Assembly: GCA_028565635.1 (NCBI GenBank)
Contig: JAOXYB010040139.1
Location: 1 to 13,146, forward strand
Direction: 5' to 3'
Source of the DNA: Phoronis ovalis
Taxonomy: Eukaryota > Phoronida > Phoronidae
Length of the DNA: 13,146 bases
Shown here: positions 1-8,242 of the stretch, piece after piece
Layout: each line of letters opens with the position of its first letter
Position numbering within the stretch: position 1 is the stretch's first letter
Made by a program: the position numbers and the translations under genes
Notes under the pieces: model-generated
What the model was told of the DNA's origin: nothing
The model's input: the letters and a program-made list of their open reading frames with translations, nothing else
Databases searched by the model: none

Positions 1-55
1 TGAAAAGATCATGATTCTACATGTAATAGTTTTGAAGATATTTGGTGGAAAGAGT

Positions 56-76
56 GACAGACAGACAGACGGACAC
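56..76. repeat. GACA microsatellite
   Basis: About five copies of a GACA tetranucleotide, the last one changed to GACG. It is a simple sequence repeat at the left edge with no visible function. Confidence 0.8.
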
Positions 77-180
77 TTGAGATTTAGTAGTATAGATAGG
101 CAACATTTGTACCAAGTCAAGTAACTGCAGATTTCCCTGTTTTGTTTCTCAACGTGATTACACTACCGTAAAATCGTTTC

Positions 181-199
181 AACTAACTAACTAACTAAC
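181..199. repeat. AACT microsatellite
   Basis: Nearly five perfect AACT tetranucleotide copies. The surrounding stretch 1-394 shows no coding signal on either strand, only this and the GACA repeat. Confidence 0.8.
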
Positions 200-394
200 A
201 GGAATTGTATATAAGTTTTAATATCTCTGGAGTCGAAATTAAGTTAACATTTATGAGAATAAATCTTATATTTTGTTTGTATACGTAACTTTCTGATTTA
301 CAGTTAATATTTAAATATCAATCTTTATTACTGGAATCTACTCTTGAAAGACTGGGGCGGAGATTTAGGAGCTAACGGTACCCCTATAACTCAC

Positions 395-498
395 AGTTTC
401 ATACCGAAGATCTTATAGTTGGTGTTATACCACTGGATGACAGTGACGTAAATTCCCTCGGCAATGCATTTCCCTGACACCAGCTGGCAGTATAGTGA
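395..498 (-). CDS. Candidate third exon of the lectin-like gene (tentative)
   Basis: Read on the minus strand this 104-base stretch is open for 34 codons plus two bases and ends at a consensus donor GTGAGT (389-394). It begins after an AG at 499-500 in phase 0, which fits the phase-0 end of the lectin exon at 828. Third codon positions are rich in G and C compared with the flanks, as expected of an exon. The translation contains two cysteines and a Q-W-Y-N-T-N-Y run, but I do not recognise the second half of a C-type lectin domain: no WIG, EPN or WND motif. The acceptor has a weak pyrimidine tract. Two other minus-strand frames in 399-738 are also open, so the true reading is uncertain. It may be an exon, a different gene or a relic. 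Confidence 0.25.
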
Positions 499-539
499 CT
501 CCCAAGCCATTTATTGCCAACAGAAAGGGAATCCCAGGA

Positions 540-566
540 GATTCGATCTTTTGTTATGATCGAATC
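540..566. repeat. Perfect 9-bp inverted repeat
   Basis: GATTCGATC at 540-548 and its exact reverse complement at 558-566 flank a 9-base spacer, giving a hairpin with a fully paired 9-bp stem. It lies in a locally GC-richer island (about 345-660) that has short open frames but no recognised gene. Confidence 0.7.
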
Positions 567-827
567 TTTTCGGATGCCCTCCGGTCGAGTTTGTGTAACC
601 CGAACTGAAGATGAAGGATCTTCCATGAGCAGAAAAAAATAACATTTGAAAATCCCGGGGTGACCATATGACGATCAACAGATCACTAAGTATCGGACAT
701 AAAATCATGTACCTGTAAGTATGTACAGAAGAGCGCAAAGGCGTAAATAGATAATTACTGGTAGTTTGCGCTCGTTTTCCTAGCTAACCAGCTAAATGTT
801 GGTGATTTGGACAGCATCAGATCTTAC

Positions 828-988
828 CTCTATCTGGATCCACTCATTTTCTTGAGCGTCTTCAGGCACTGCCAAGTCACTGCCGTAGTTTTTACAAAAT
901 AACTGCGCTTCTACCCATGATAATTTAATGTTCACAAAGTGATAAAGAGCCTCGCCAAAAGTGGCGATTGTAACATCATCCGATGAAA
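828..988 (-). CDS. C-type lectin domain exon (first half of domain)
   Basis: This minus-strand exon encodes residues 25 (split codon) to 78 of the predicted protein. It shows the N-terminal half of a C-type lectin domain: the Y-H-F strand at about 40-42, then K-L-S-W-V-E-A-Q-L-F-C (46-56) with the conserved Trp49, Ala52 and first domain cysteine Cys56, then Gly60 and Leu63-Ala64, then the acidic helix end E-N-E-W-I (71-75). Such domains bind carbohydrate or protein ligands outside the cell. The acceptor is a long T-tract ending TAG (989-991) and the donor is GTAAGA (822-827). The exon enters in phase 1, matching the signal-peptide exon exactly, and leaves in phase 0. The second half of the domain, with the WIGL, EPN/QPD, WND motifs and the remaining cysteines, is not recognisable nearby, so sugar specificity cannot be judged. 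Confidence 0.85.
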
Positions 989-1789
989 CTAAAAAAAAAA
1001 AACATTTTCTAAATATTTCGTCAATTGTGGTCTAGCTTGAACATACCTAAATTCTTAGAGAAACTCCTTGTTTAACCATCTTTTGACGTCACAGCTCAGC
1101 AGAGAGTAAACTTTTCAGTGCGCGTGTTTATCTGATGTATGAACAATAAAACAAATGGTTCAATTTAAATGTAAAAAAGTAATTTTAAAAAGAAACGAAG
1201 TGTATGATCGTCTGGCACTTACATATATGCAAAGAAATATTTTGACTTTGTTAGTGAAACAAAATATTGATACACAAAAATCATAATTACTACTAATGAG
1301 GAATATTAATTTCCTGTGCGCTCAACATCGATGCTTTTCTATAAAGGTGTTAAACATTACTCACCGGAACAATTAAAGATTTATTTTCAGAAATCCTCGT
1401 AATTTATTGTATTTACCCTTGTTTGCATATGCTCAAGAAAACTTTTATAATGGAAATCGATCACGTGACTGGAGATTTCGACGACGGGCAACGAAACTTA
1501 TAATGCCATGATTACTTTTCCCTCTGCTCCGCAGATATTCCGAACCCCGTTTTTGGGAATATCTGATATCAAAAGTCTAATATTTTATTTTATTTATAAT
1601 TAAAATCTTTAAAAATTCAAGACACTAGCTTGTTACTACAATACATTTATATCATGTAGATTTCCTACGTGTATGTTTTAGTAAGTTACTATGCTATAGT
1701 AAAAAGTAAACTTTCAGGTGCGTACTGCGCGATATTGCAAACTATGTATGCAGTACAAGTAAATATATATATACTTATAGTCTACTTAC
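989..1789 (-). other. Intron 1 of the lectin-like gene
   Basis: An 801-base intron with donor GTAAGT (1784-1789) and an acceptor of ten or more T followed by AG. Inside are a perfect CRE palindrome TGACGTCA at 1084-1091, an E-box of M-box type TCACGTGA at 1461-1468, and a hairpin at 1532-1565. No other exon is supported here. Confidence 0.7.
1532..1565. repeat. Small inverted repeat (10-bp stem)
   Basis: CAGATATTCC (1532-1541) and its exact complement GGAATATCTG (1556-1565) can form a stem, with two more pairs beyond one mismatch. It lies in the lectin gene intron, in a GC-richer patch. Function unknown. Confidence 0.6.
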
Positions 1790-1862
1790 GTGCTTTCTTT
1801 ATACATCCCGCGAATGCCAGTAGAAATACTAGACACACTAGAGCACATTTTTCATTTGTCAT
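1790..1862 (-). CDS. Signal-peptide exon of the lectin-like gene
   Basis: The minus strand starts with ATG at 1862 and reads 24 codons plus one base to a consensus donor GTAAGT. The product begins M-T-N-E-K-C and continues with an uninterrupted hydrophobic core (A-L-V-C-L-V-F-L-L-A-F-A-G, residues 7-19), then C-I-K-K, a typical secretory signal with cleavage likely just after Ala18 or Gly19. The exon leaves in phase 1, and the lectin exon at 988 enters with the two bases that complete the codon, so the two pieces join in frame without any stop. That phase agreement is the main reason for pairing them. A second ATG a few bases inside is out of frame. The 5' UTR may be split: a possible AG acceptor lies about 10 bases upstream of the ATG. 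The joined protein would be secreted. Confidence 0.75.
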
Positions 1863-3537
1863 TGCTCCAAACTAGAAATAACACATCAATTTAGGAATAT
1901 ATTTGTAGCAGATAATATACACAATGCACGCACAGTATTGTACCAGTGTAATTAAATTTGTACAAGATATTTTGAAATTTGTATTAAAAATTTGAAAATC
2001 CGAAAGTAAAAAAAAACTAATTAAAAATTCACTAGTACAAAGTAATAACCGACACTCCTTGGCACATTACAAATGAAAATGAATTTTTTGATGAAGACCA
2101 ACCAATAATCAATCGCTAACATTGGTTTTCTGCGCCAGAGCTCACTCGCATTACCATTTTACGGCGTATGTCCTTGAACTATTCAAAACTAATATTTGCA
2201 TAATCATAGATTCGCGGGATCATTAATTGCGCGATCATAAGTTTTTATGTATGCATTCACTGGCGTTTACAAATTATACGATCAATTGTAAAGAAATATA
2301 ACCTTACAATTTTCCTAAACTGAGATTTCGTGCCGATATCACTGCATAAGCGTTGGGTCCCGCGTAGGGTATGACCTTTTAGTATAGGGCTAGGATAAAA
2401 ATTGTGCGATAAACAGTTTTGTATAAAATTTACAGGTAAGAAAGAGGTTAAAGTGTAGAATTAGAAAGTGCCACTAACATAACATTAGTAATTGATTTAG
2501 ATGCATCTTAAGAGATATTAATTTCGAACAAGGATTATCAAAATTGCTCAATCAATTTTGAATCGAAATTGGTTGAGTAATTTTGAAGTTATAGACATTT
2601 GTCTGAAAGCTACTATTATAACTTTATTACCCATAATGCAAAGCACTGGACGGTATTCTCTATCACCTGGTATGAGAGTAATCTGTAGGTTACGAAATTG
2701 AAGGTTATTTTATGTATTTTAGGCGAACATTAGGTGATCTGATCCAGACTGTAAAGAACCAACAGCCTCTTTATCAGAAAAATACTAAATATAAATAAAT
2801 CTAGCTCAGTCTACAAGAAATTGTACTGAAGATTCAATAAACTGTCAAAAACATAACACAAAAATTGTTCTACCCCGTTAACCGATCCTTACATGAATTT
2901 ATGCATCGGCGCCTGCTTTACGTTATAAGTAGCGTTTGATATCTAAACTTATAATCTTTATACTTGTAGCACCAAGTATATCACAACGCTTTGTAACTGT
3001 TCACAGAACTATTTTAAACGTTAAAAGCTGTAACACAGTGCCAAATTGTTACTATTTAATAATTCCTCCCCGACTATTAGCAATGATATAAAAGAGTATT
3101 TGCTCTACTAATGGTGGTAAGAAATCGATTGCTCACCAAACAGGAAAATGTGAATTCCGGGATAACATCCTGCTTCTGTCAGTTATATTCATTAGTTTTG
3201 GAAAACAGATAAAAATATAAAATGATTTCTAAAATACAAAATTGACGATTTTTCTGGAAGGAAACTGAGTGTTTGATTATAAAAGCTTCAAAACAAAACA
3301 ACTTTAATATGTTAGTAAATGTAGCATCTAAAAATAAACTAAAACTTTCTCAGCATTTCAATGTTCATTTGGCATCGATTCAATGAAAAGTACAAATTTA
3401 ATTTAGGATTTGAAATTACACATAGAAGGAAGAGTTCTTCTTTCAAAACTGTTCTTGATTGCTTTCTTATGTGCAGTTTTTGTTGTACCACTGCTCTGCT
3501 CTGTGAGATTATCACTTAGGGTGGAATTGACACTTAA
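1863..3537. other. Intergenic AT-rich region
   Basis: No gene is supported. A stretch near 2210-2240 with repeated CGCG/GATCAT words looks like a diverged dispersed repeat. A hairpin lies at 2538-2586. Two short plus-strand open stretches (about 2724-2794 and 3423-3542) were considered and rejected. Confidence 0.5.
2538..2586. repeat. 21-bp stem, 7-base loop hairpin
   Basis: Arms 2538-2558 and 2566-2586 are complementary over 21 positions, with only two differences. In plus-strand RNA both differences become G-U pairs, so the stem would be continuous. The loop is seven bases. It may be a short foldback relic or an expressed hairpin; the stem is short for a canonical pre-miRNA. Confidence 0.7.
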
Positions 3538-3624
3538 CTAATTAGCCAGTCTGAATAAATCCGTCCGTTAGTGTTCCGTCACACCTTCTCAACTAACGAA
3601 TGGGCTTACCCATAGTCAATTTTG
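3538..3624 (+). repeat. Left terminal inverted repeat
   Basis: Begins CTAATTAGCCAGTCTG and ends near ATAGTCAATTTTG. It pairs with 3876-3962. Confidence 0.75.
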
Positions 3625-3875
3625 TTATATTCCTACAAGTTAACAAGAGCGAAATGATTACGTCATTAATATTTTACCAACTGAGATAAGCCTTTCTCAG
3701 CTCTGCGTGATCCATCGTCACCTACCACGTCTATGCTATCATTATGACTCATTCTGAATAGGTATCGCCGGGGAGCTTGCTTTTTTGCTTAGCGGACTAT
3801 AGATAAACTCTCAGTCCTCTGTTATATCTATTACTGTAAGCTGCAATTTGATTGGTGTATTTTTGAGATAATAAA

Positions 3876-3962
3876 CAAAAATTGACTATGGTTAAGCCCA
3901 GACGTTTATAGTTGAGAGGGTACGGAACACTTACGTGTGGATTTATGCAGACTGCTAATTAG
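3876..3962 (-). repeat. Right terminal inverted repeat
   Basis: Reverse complement of the left arm; its outer end is CAGACTGCTAATTAG on the plus strand. Confidence 0.75.
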
Positions 3963-4244
3963 CCAATCATCATCATTCAAAGTAGTTGTAAACTATGGTA
4001 TTCCGACCGTGCATTTTTTATGTAATAATAAAAAGCTGTCACAAAATGGATGATCACAATTTATTCTCATTTAGAAAAGTTAAACAAAGACAGCAAAACA
4101 TATTTATAAGCTAATTTGTCACAAGACTAACGAAATAATATTGAATTGTTTATCAGTTCGATTAATTTTATGCATTATTTGCTATTTATCTACTTTGACT
4201 GACAAAATCAATGTAATTTTTATTAAAACGATTTCGAAATATTA

Positions 4245-4577
4245 TCACTTTTGAGGGGCTTGTTTTGCAGCAGCAGTAGCCAATGTCCTCTTGTACCGTA
4301 TAAATATTGCTTTAATCCTGATAATTGGAAAATATAGAATTATTCTTATATTACAATTATGTGAAATTTGGACGAGTATTCATAGTAAAGAATGTGTAAT
4401 AATATAACAAGAAATGACAAAATTGGCAGTGATCTATATTTTTTTATAGTGGGCAATATTTTAAAGATGCTAACATAACATATAAAATATCTTATAAGCG
4501 TACACACCGACCGTCGGTGCCGGTACGGTGATTAGCCATTTTCTTCGCGATACGCGAACACTATTCATCTTTTCCAT
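4245..4577 (-). CDS. Tentative two-exon micro-gene (48 residues)
   Basis: On the minus strand an exon 4504-4577 starts at an ATG in good context (A at -3, G at +4) and reads 24 codons plus two bases to GTACGC, a weak donor. A second exon 4245-4317 follows a pyrimidine-rich acceptor ending CAG (4318-4320), enters in the matching phase and reads 23 codons to TGA, with a tail A-T-A-A-A-K-Q-A-P-Q-K. An AATAAA lies 20 bases after the stop (4219-4224). The product would be small and basic with a modest hydrophobic middle. I recognise no family. Phase agreement, the strong acceptor and the poly(A) signal support it; the weak donor, tiny size and lack of homology count against it. Chance is a fair alternative. 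Confidence 0.2.
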
Positions 4578-5787
4578 AGTTACGAAATGGTATTTCTTTC
4601 TGACTGCAGTGTCTGAATTTCGCATGAAGATGTTTATGAATAAATTGGCATGTTTTTAATAATTGAATATAGATTAAAAGTTTTAAAAAAACCTTAAGAT
4701 TTACTTTGAAAAAGCACAATTCAATTAGAAAATGAAACTAATTATGAGTTTTTATTATGTTATGTTAAGATGGGTTAACCAGTAAATCTCATAAAACTAT
4801 ATTCCAAGGATTGTATTGGTCGGAACTTTGCTGCTCTCCTGGCAAATTTTCAAATGCCGTTTCGCGCATGAACAGTTGTTAGAGTTACTACGTACTGACA
4901 TTGTTATGTAATATATGATAAACATTTTGCATAATTACTATCCCCTTGCAGTAAAACATTTACAGAAACGGAGTGAAAAGTGGACCACAAATATGTACAG
5001 TTTAAAAAAAAACTGTTATATCTTCAATTGAACAAAGTAAAATATATTTTTGCGTTTTGGTTTTTACACTTTTAGCCAACAGTTTCAGCGTTGATGTTCG
5101 AAGTTTGAAAATAACATTTTTAAAGCGATTGTTAATAGAATTGCGACCAAATGTGGATAAATAAAACATTTTAGATATGGCTTTAAAAGTACGTCTATTT
5201 TTCGTAGCCAATGAATAGAATCATTGAACTCATAGCTGTGTCTCAAATTAAAACCAGCCAATGATCAAACTTTTTAAGCAAATTATTTACCTGTAGTGTT
5301 TTTCCAATTTTTATTTGATAAATAATTCGAATACACGGTTTACATGTATATTGAAGTCTTTGATTTTGATTTCAAAAAGGAATTGAAAAAAATCTGAATA
5401 AGTAGTACTTGTACGATTGGTTGAGTCGTGAGAAATTTTAAATTGCTCCTAATGCCCCTTATGTCCATCTGTACCTCGAACAGCTGTCTTTTATCTGCAT
5501 ATTTATAAGAAGTTTATGCATATCCTCATTGATTCATACTGCATATTTAACTATTGGTATTCGGTCAGAACTGGGCTACCTGTTGGTAACTGAATGGTAA
5601 TTTATACTACGTACGTAGGTACCAAATTTTACGACAAATATGTCTATCGAATACGTAGATCTAGCTTGAAACTTTAAACGATTTTAAAAATAAATATGTG
5701 ACTATCATAAGTTTAGCACTTATTGAAAATACTCATGGTTAACTATATTTGATTTATCACATAGTCATTTATAATGGCATGTTTTTG
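4578..5787. other. AT-rich intergenic region upstream of the cysteine-rich peptide gene
   Basis: No supported gene. The one longer minus-strand open stretch, at 5002-5211, has no recognised similarity. A 12-bp perfect palindrome CTACGTACGTAG sits at 5607-5618, about 180 bases upstream of the TATA box. Confidence 0.45.
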
Positions 5788-5796
5788 TATATAAAA
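5788..5796 (+). promoter_or_regulatory. TATA box of the cysteine-rich peptide gene
   Basis: TATATAAAA lies 87 bases before the start codon. Transcription would start about 30 bases downstream, leaving a 5' UTR of roughly 60 bases. Position and match are good, but this is inference from sequence only. Confidence 0.55.
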
Positions 5797-5882
5797 TACA
5801 CGAAAAAAGAAATTTATTTTTTATTTTATACCTACCGTTTGCAATCTTGTTAAATGTTATGCACCATGTTATAGGTATCAAT

Positions 5883-5972
5883 ATGAAGAAAGACGTTTTT
5901 ATTGCACTTATTGTGCTGTTCTGTATTTATGCTGGAGCCGTGACTGGTTGTTCCGAGGAAGAGAGAGGACAG
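5883..5972 (+). CDS. Small secreted cysteine-rich peptide, exon 1 (signal peptide)
   Basis: The exon encodes residues 1-30. It opens M-K-K-D, then a hydrophobic core (V-F-I-A-L-I-V-L-F-C-I-Y-A-G-A-V, 5-20), then T-G before Cys23: a classic secretory signal with likely cleavage after Thr21 or Gly22. The start has A at -3. The acidic run S-E-E-E-R-G-Q leads to a donor CAG|GTAGAA at 5972/5973. The intron falls in phase 0 exactly between the leader plus short pro-part and the cysteine-rich core. With exon 2 the protein is 78 residues, about 56 after cleavage. A TATA box lies upstream and a poly(A) signal downstream, so the gene looks complete and intact. I recognise no family. Confidence 0.8.
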
Positions 5973-6146
5973 GTAGAATTTTTTTTTCGTGATAAAAACT
6001 TTGGTCAGTATTGATTTTGTTCGCGTTTAAATTTTGCAATGTTTGATTGTAACGTATTTCCTATTAACAAGGAACAAAGAAAAAAAATATCGGTAAAGCT
6101 TTTCGGAGTAAAGAAAATATCTTAGTAACAGCAGCGTAACATTTAT

Positions 6147-6868
6147 TTAAGGGCTCGAGATACAAAGAGGCTGTATATATAATTTAACCTGTGTTTTAGT
6201 AATTAAAATGAAGAGATATAGATACATAAAAGTATACATTTAAAAAAAGTTAATACTCCAAAATTTACAAATCTTGAGTTAAATAATTTGAATTCAATCC
6301 TATGACCTGATATATGCCAGTTTAGGGACAAAATGCGTTTTTCAAAATTAAATTTTTTTTTTAAATTCGGCCAAAAACCCTGGATCTACAAATTTGATGC
6401 TTTGCACAGATGAGCTATACATATATATCTACAAAACTGTATTTCAGATTTTGCTTTCTTTGAAAAGTAATGATTTTTTTTATATTTAAGGGTCAGATCA
6501 AAATTAACAAAATCCTGACCTTTAAAGTTTCATAACTTTAAAATGCAATTTTTTTAAAAATTGAGACACCTTTTGAAGACCTTGTATATTCAGACGATTT
6601 TTGCAAAGTTTCAGCTTTGTAGGTGCAAGGGTTTTTGACTTAAATATTTCCAAACATTAAACTTTGAAAAACACATGTTTGTCTCAAAATGGACATTTAC
6701 TAGATCATGAGAATTGTTTACAACCTTTTGCCTTTGGGTCATTAACATTAAACTTTAATCTTTTAAAAAATGTATGCTTTTATATTCCTATCTGTTCATT
6801 TTGATTATGAAAATTTATGAAGAAAGTTATAGTCAAAAACCTTTGTTTTTTGTATCTCGAGTACTTAA
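6147..6868. mobile_element. TTAA-bounded inverted-repeat element (piggyBac-type MITE candidate)
   Basis: TTAA at 6147-6150 is followed by GGGCTCGAGATACAAA, and the reverse complement of the right end reads GTACTCGAGATACAAA beginning directly at TTAA 6865-6868. The ends therefore match in inverted orientation over about 16-18 bases with two differences near the tip, and each abuts TTAA, the usual target duplication of piggyBac-type transposons. The 714-base body is AT-rich and non-coding. TTAA is common in AT-rich DNA and is its own complement, so the family assignment is inference. Confidence 0.6.
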
Positions 6869-7087
6869 AAAAGGTAAGTATATGGCCGTTTAAAAACAAC
6901 TATTATTGTATTGCAGTTAAAGCGCTGGACTTCTTTAGCGGCGGCTGAATGACGAAAATTATACAGAGCAATTCCGTGATTTAATTTATATATACATTTG
7001 GTACCTGCCATCCCTTACAGTACTAGAAGATTAGCCGAGATCTAAATAATTGTCGTCTTATGAACATAAACAGTGCCAAAACATCCC

Positions 7088-7153
7088 GGCGTTACACAAT
7101 GCGTACCGGCACAATTAAGTGGCGTTACACAATGCGTACCGGCACAATTAAGG
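7088..7153. repeat. 33-bp tandem duplication
   Basis: Two adjacent 33-base copies (7088-7120 and 7121-7153) differ only at the last base. Near identity implies a recent duplication. The unit length is a multiple of three, so an open frame running through it into exon 2 is preserved. Confidence 0.95.
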
Positions 7154-7206
7154 GACAGTTTCCTCAGTACCCGCAACTTATGCTTATTTTCTGTTACTCA
7201 TTTCAG

Positions 7207-7353
7207 TGTGATCAGGACTTAGACAGTTGTATGGAAAGTTGCTATGCCGGAGATAACGGGCCTGACTGGAAAGCTTGTGATGTATGTGATGAACTCTATG
7301 ACGCTTGTCGATGCTTTTGCTGGGACTTGACTTACTGTCAGGACAAAAAATAA
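7207..7353 (+). CDS. Small secreted cysteine-rich peptide, exon 2 (cysteine core)
   Basis: The exon begins with a Cys codon right after TTTCAG and encodes residues 31-78, ending at TAA (7351-7353). Cysteines fall at 31, 38, 42, 54, 57, 64, 66, 68 and 74; with Cys23 from exon 1 the mature peptide has ten, enough for five disulfides. The spacing is C-x7-C-x6-C-x3-C-x11-C-x2-C-x6-C-x-C-x-C-x5-C. The alternating C-R-C-F-C near the end is distinctive. The mature part is strongly acidic (about 15 Asp/Glu against 5 Lys/Arg), which argues against a cationic antimicrobial peptide. The framework matches none I know; a secreted regulator, matrix or shell peptide, protease inhibitor or venom-like peptide all remain open. 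The frame stays open upstream into the intron to an ATG at 7060, so intron retention or an alternative first exon is conceivable. Confidence 0.8.
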   Translation, partial: CDQDLDSCMESCYAGDNGPDWKACDVCDELYDACRCFCWDLTYCQDKK

Positions 7354-7424
7354 ACAAATACAATTACATACGATTGTATTTGGCTGTATTCAAGTAATGT
7401 TTAGTTCTACTACTAAGTATATAA

Positions 7425-7430
7425 AATAAA
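7425..7430 (+). terminator. Poly(A) signal of the cysteine-rich peptide gene
   Basis: AATAAA 72 bases after the stop codon, with a second weaker ATTAAA at 7449-7454. Confidence 0.6.
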
Positions 7431-8020
7431 ATGTTATCATGTTACCAAATTAAATGTTAGTCGCTGCATTATTTAATAATTAACCGTCTGTAAAGAATTT
7501 GAACTCATATAAATACAAAATGTCCAGTAATTCAGACCGTTATACTTATGGAGTATTTCAGTCATCTCAAAATGTAACAAGTATAAATATGAAAAAGCTA
7601 ACATCATGGATTTGCCACCAACTTCTTTGTAACGAAACACATTTCCTACCAATTGCCTAAATTCATAAAATAAATTTCTCAAAATGGTGAGCTCCTACAT
7701 ATATTTCCATTTTGGCTCCTATGGAAGACATGACAACGGAAAGTACTTTCCATACTTATATGAAATCCAAGTATTGCAGGAACTCCTTGTGACCTACTTT
7801 GTGCATATGATAATGAGTGTTACTTCAATCATGGCATGCGTTTAGTAACTGAAAAAATCTAAAAAAGTACAAAATTAATGATGAATAGTGGATCGATATA
7901 CTGGTATACTGTAATAAGAGATAAAAAGCCCTCATGCGCCCAAATAAAAAATCAGGTAAAGATTTCGGAATTTACATGCACAACGGCTACGAAATTGAGT
8001 TTTATTACAGACTTTCTCGT
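7431..8020. other. Intergenic region
   Basis: No gene supported. The minus-strand open stretch 7473-7682 has no recognised similarity or splice context. Confidence 0.45.
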
Positions 8021-8242
8021 GGCACCAGGTGTGCGAAAATAACTTACATGTATTTTAGAAATCGCTACTGTTGATCTCATAATATATAAATAATTGAAAT
8101 TCCGCAATAACTTTGGGAAAAAAATAATTTTCTTCAAGACTCCTGAATAAAAGTGAAAATCCGACCCCATCTAATGTAGAACGTGGTATTTTGAATTTTT
8201 CAAATGCTCAATTTTTTATGAAAAATGTAAAAACTTGGATGC
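8021..8242 (+). repeat. Left arm of the foldback element
   Basis: Pairs with 8616-8805 in inverted orientation, with scattered mismatches and one indel of about 25-30 bases. Confidence 0.75.

Larger units (their letters stand above)
3538..3962. mobile_element. MITE-like element with long terminal inverted repeats
   Basis: The first ~87 bases (3538-3624) and the last ~87 bases (3876-3962) are inverted copies of each other, agreeing at about four in five positions by eye, with small indels. Both ends carry the palindrome CTAATTAG, so the exact termini and target duplication cannot be fixed; a TA or TTA-type duplication is possible. The 425-bp body has no open frame of note, so this is a non-autonomous DNA transposon relic. 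The divergence of the arms suggests an old insertion. Confidence 0.8.
5973..7206 (+). other. Intron of the cysteine-rich peptide gene
   Basis: A 1234-base phase-0 intron with donor GTAGAA and acceptor TCATTTCAG behind a T-rich tract. More than half is a TTAA-bounded inverted-repeat element (6151-6864). The 3' part holds a 33-bp tandem duplication at 7088-7153. Confidence 0.75.

Noticed and set aside
1391-1500. Plus-strand stretch after a good acceptor (TTATTTTCAG) reading to a stop, with M-E-I-D-H-V-T-G-D-F-D-D-G
   Set aside because: It lies antisense within the lectin intron with no partner exon; likely chance or a relic.
2724-2794. Possible plus-strand terminal exon after TATTTTAG, with a P-L-Y-Q motif and nearby AATAAA
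   Set aside because: Only about 25 codons, no matching upstream exon and no recognised family; AATAAA words are frequent in this AT-rich DNA.
3423-3542. Plus-strand open stretch with a signal-peptide-like hydrophobic run (K-L-F-L-I-A-F-L-C-A-V-F)
   Set aside because: No ATG in frame, an in-frame stop shortly upstream, no convincing acceptor, and its end runs into the MITE boundary.
5002-5211. 69-codon minus-strand open frame, basic
   Set aside because: AT-rich composition without coding bias, no similarity recognised, no splice or promoter context.
7473-7682. 69-codon minus-strand open frame downstream of the peptide gene
   Set aside because: No recognised similarity, lacks codon bias and any gene context; length is expected by chance.
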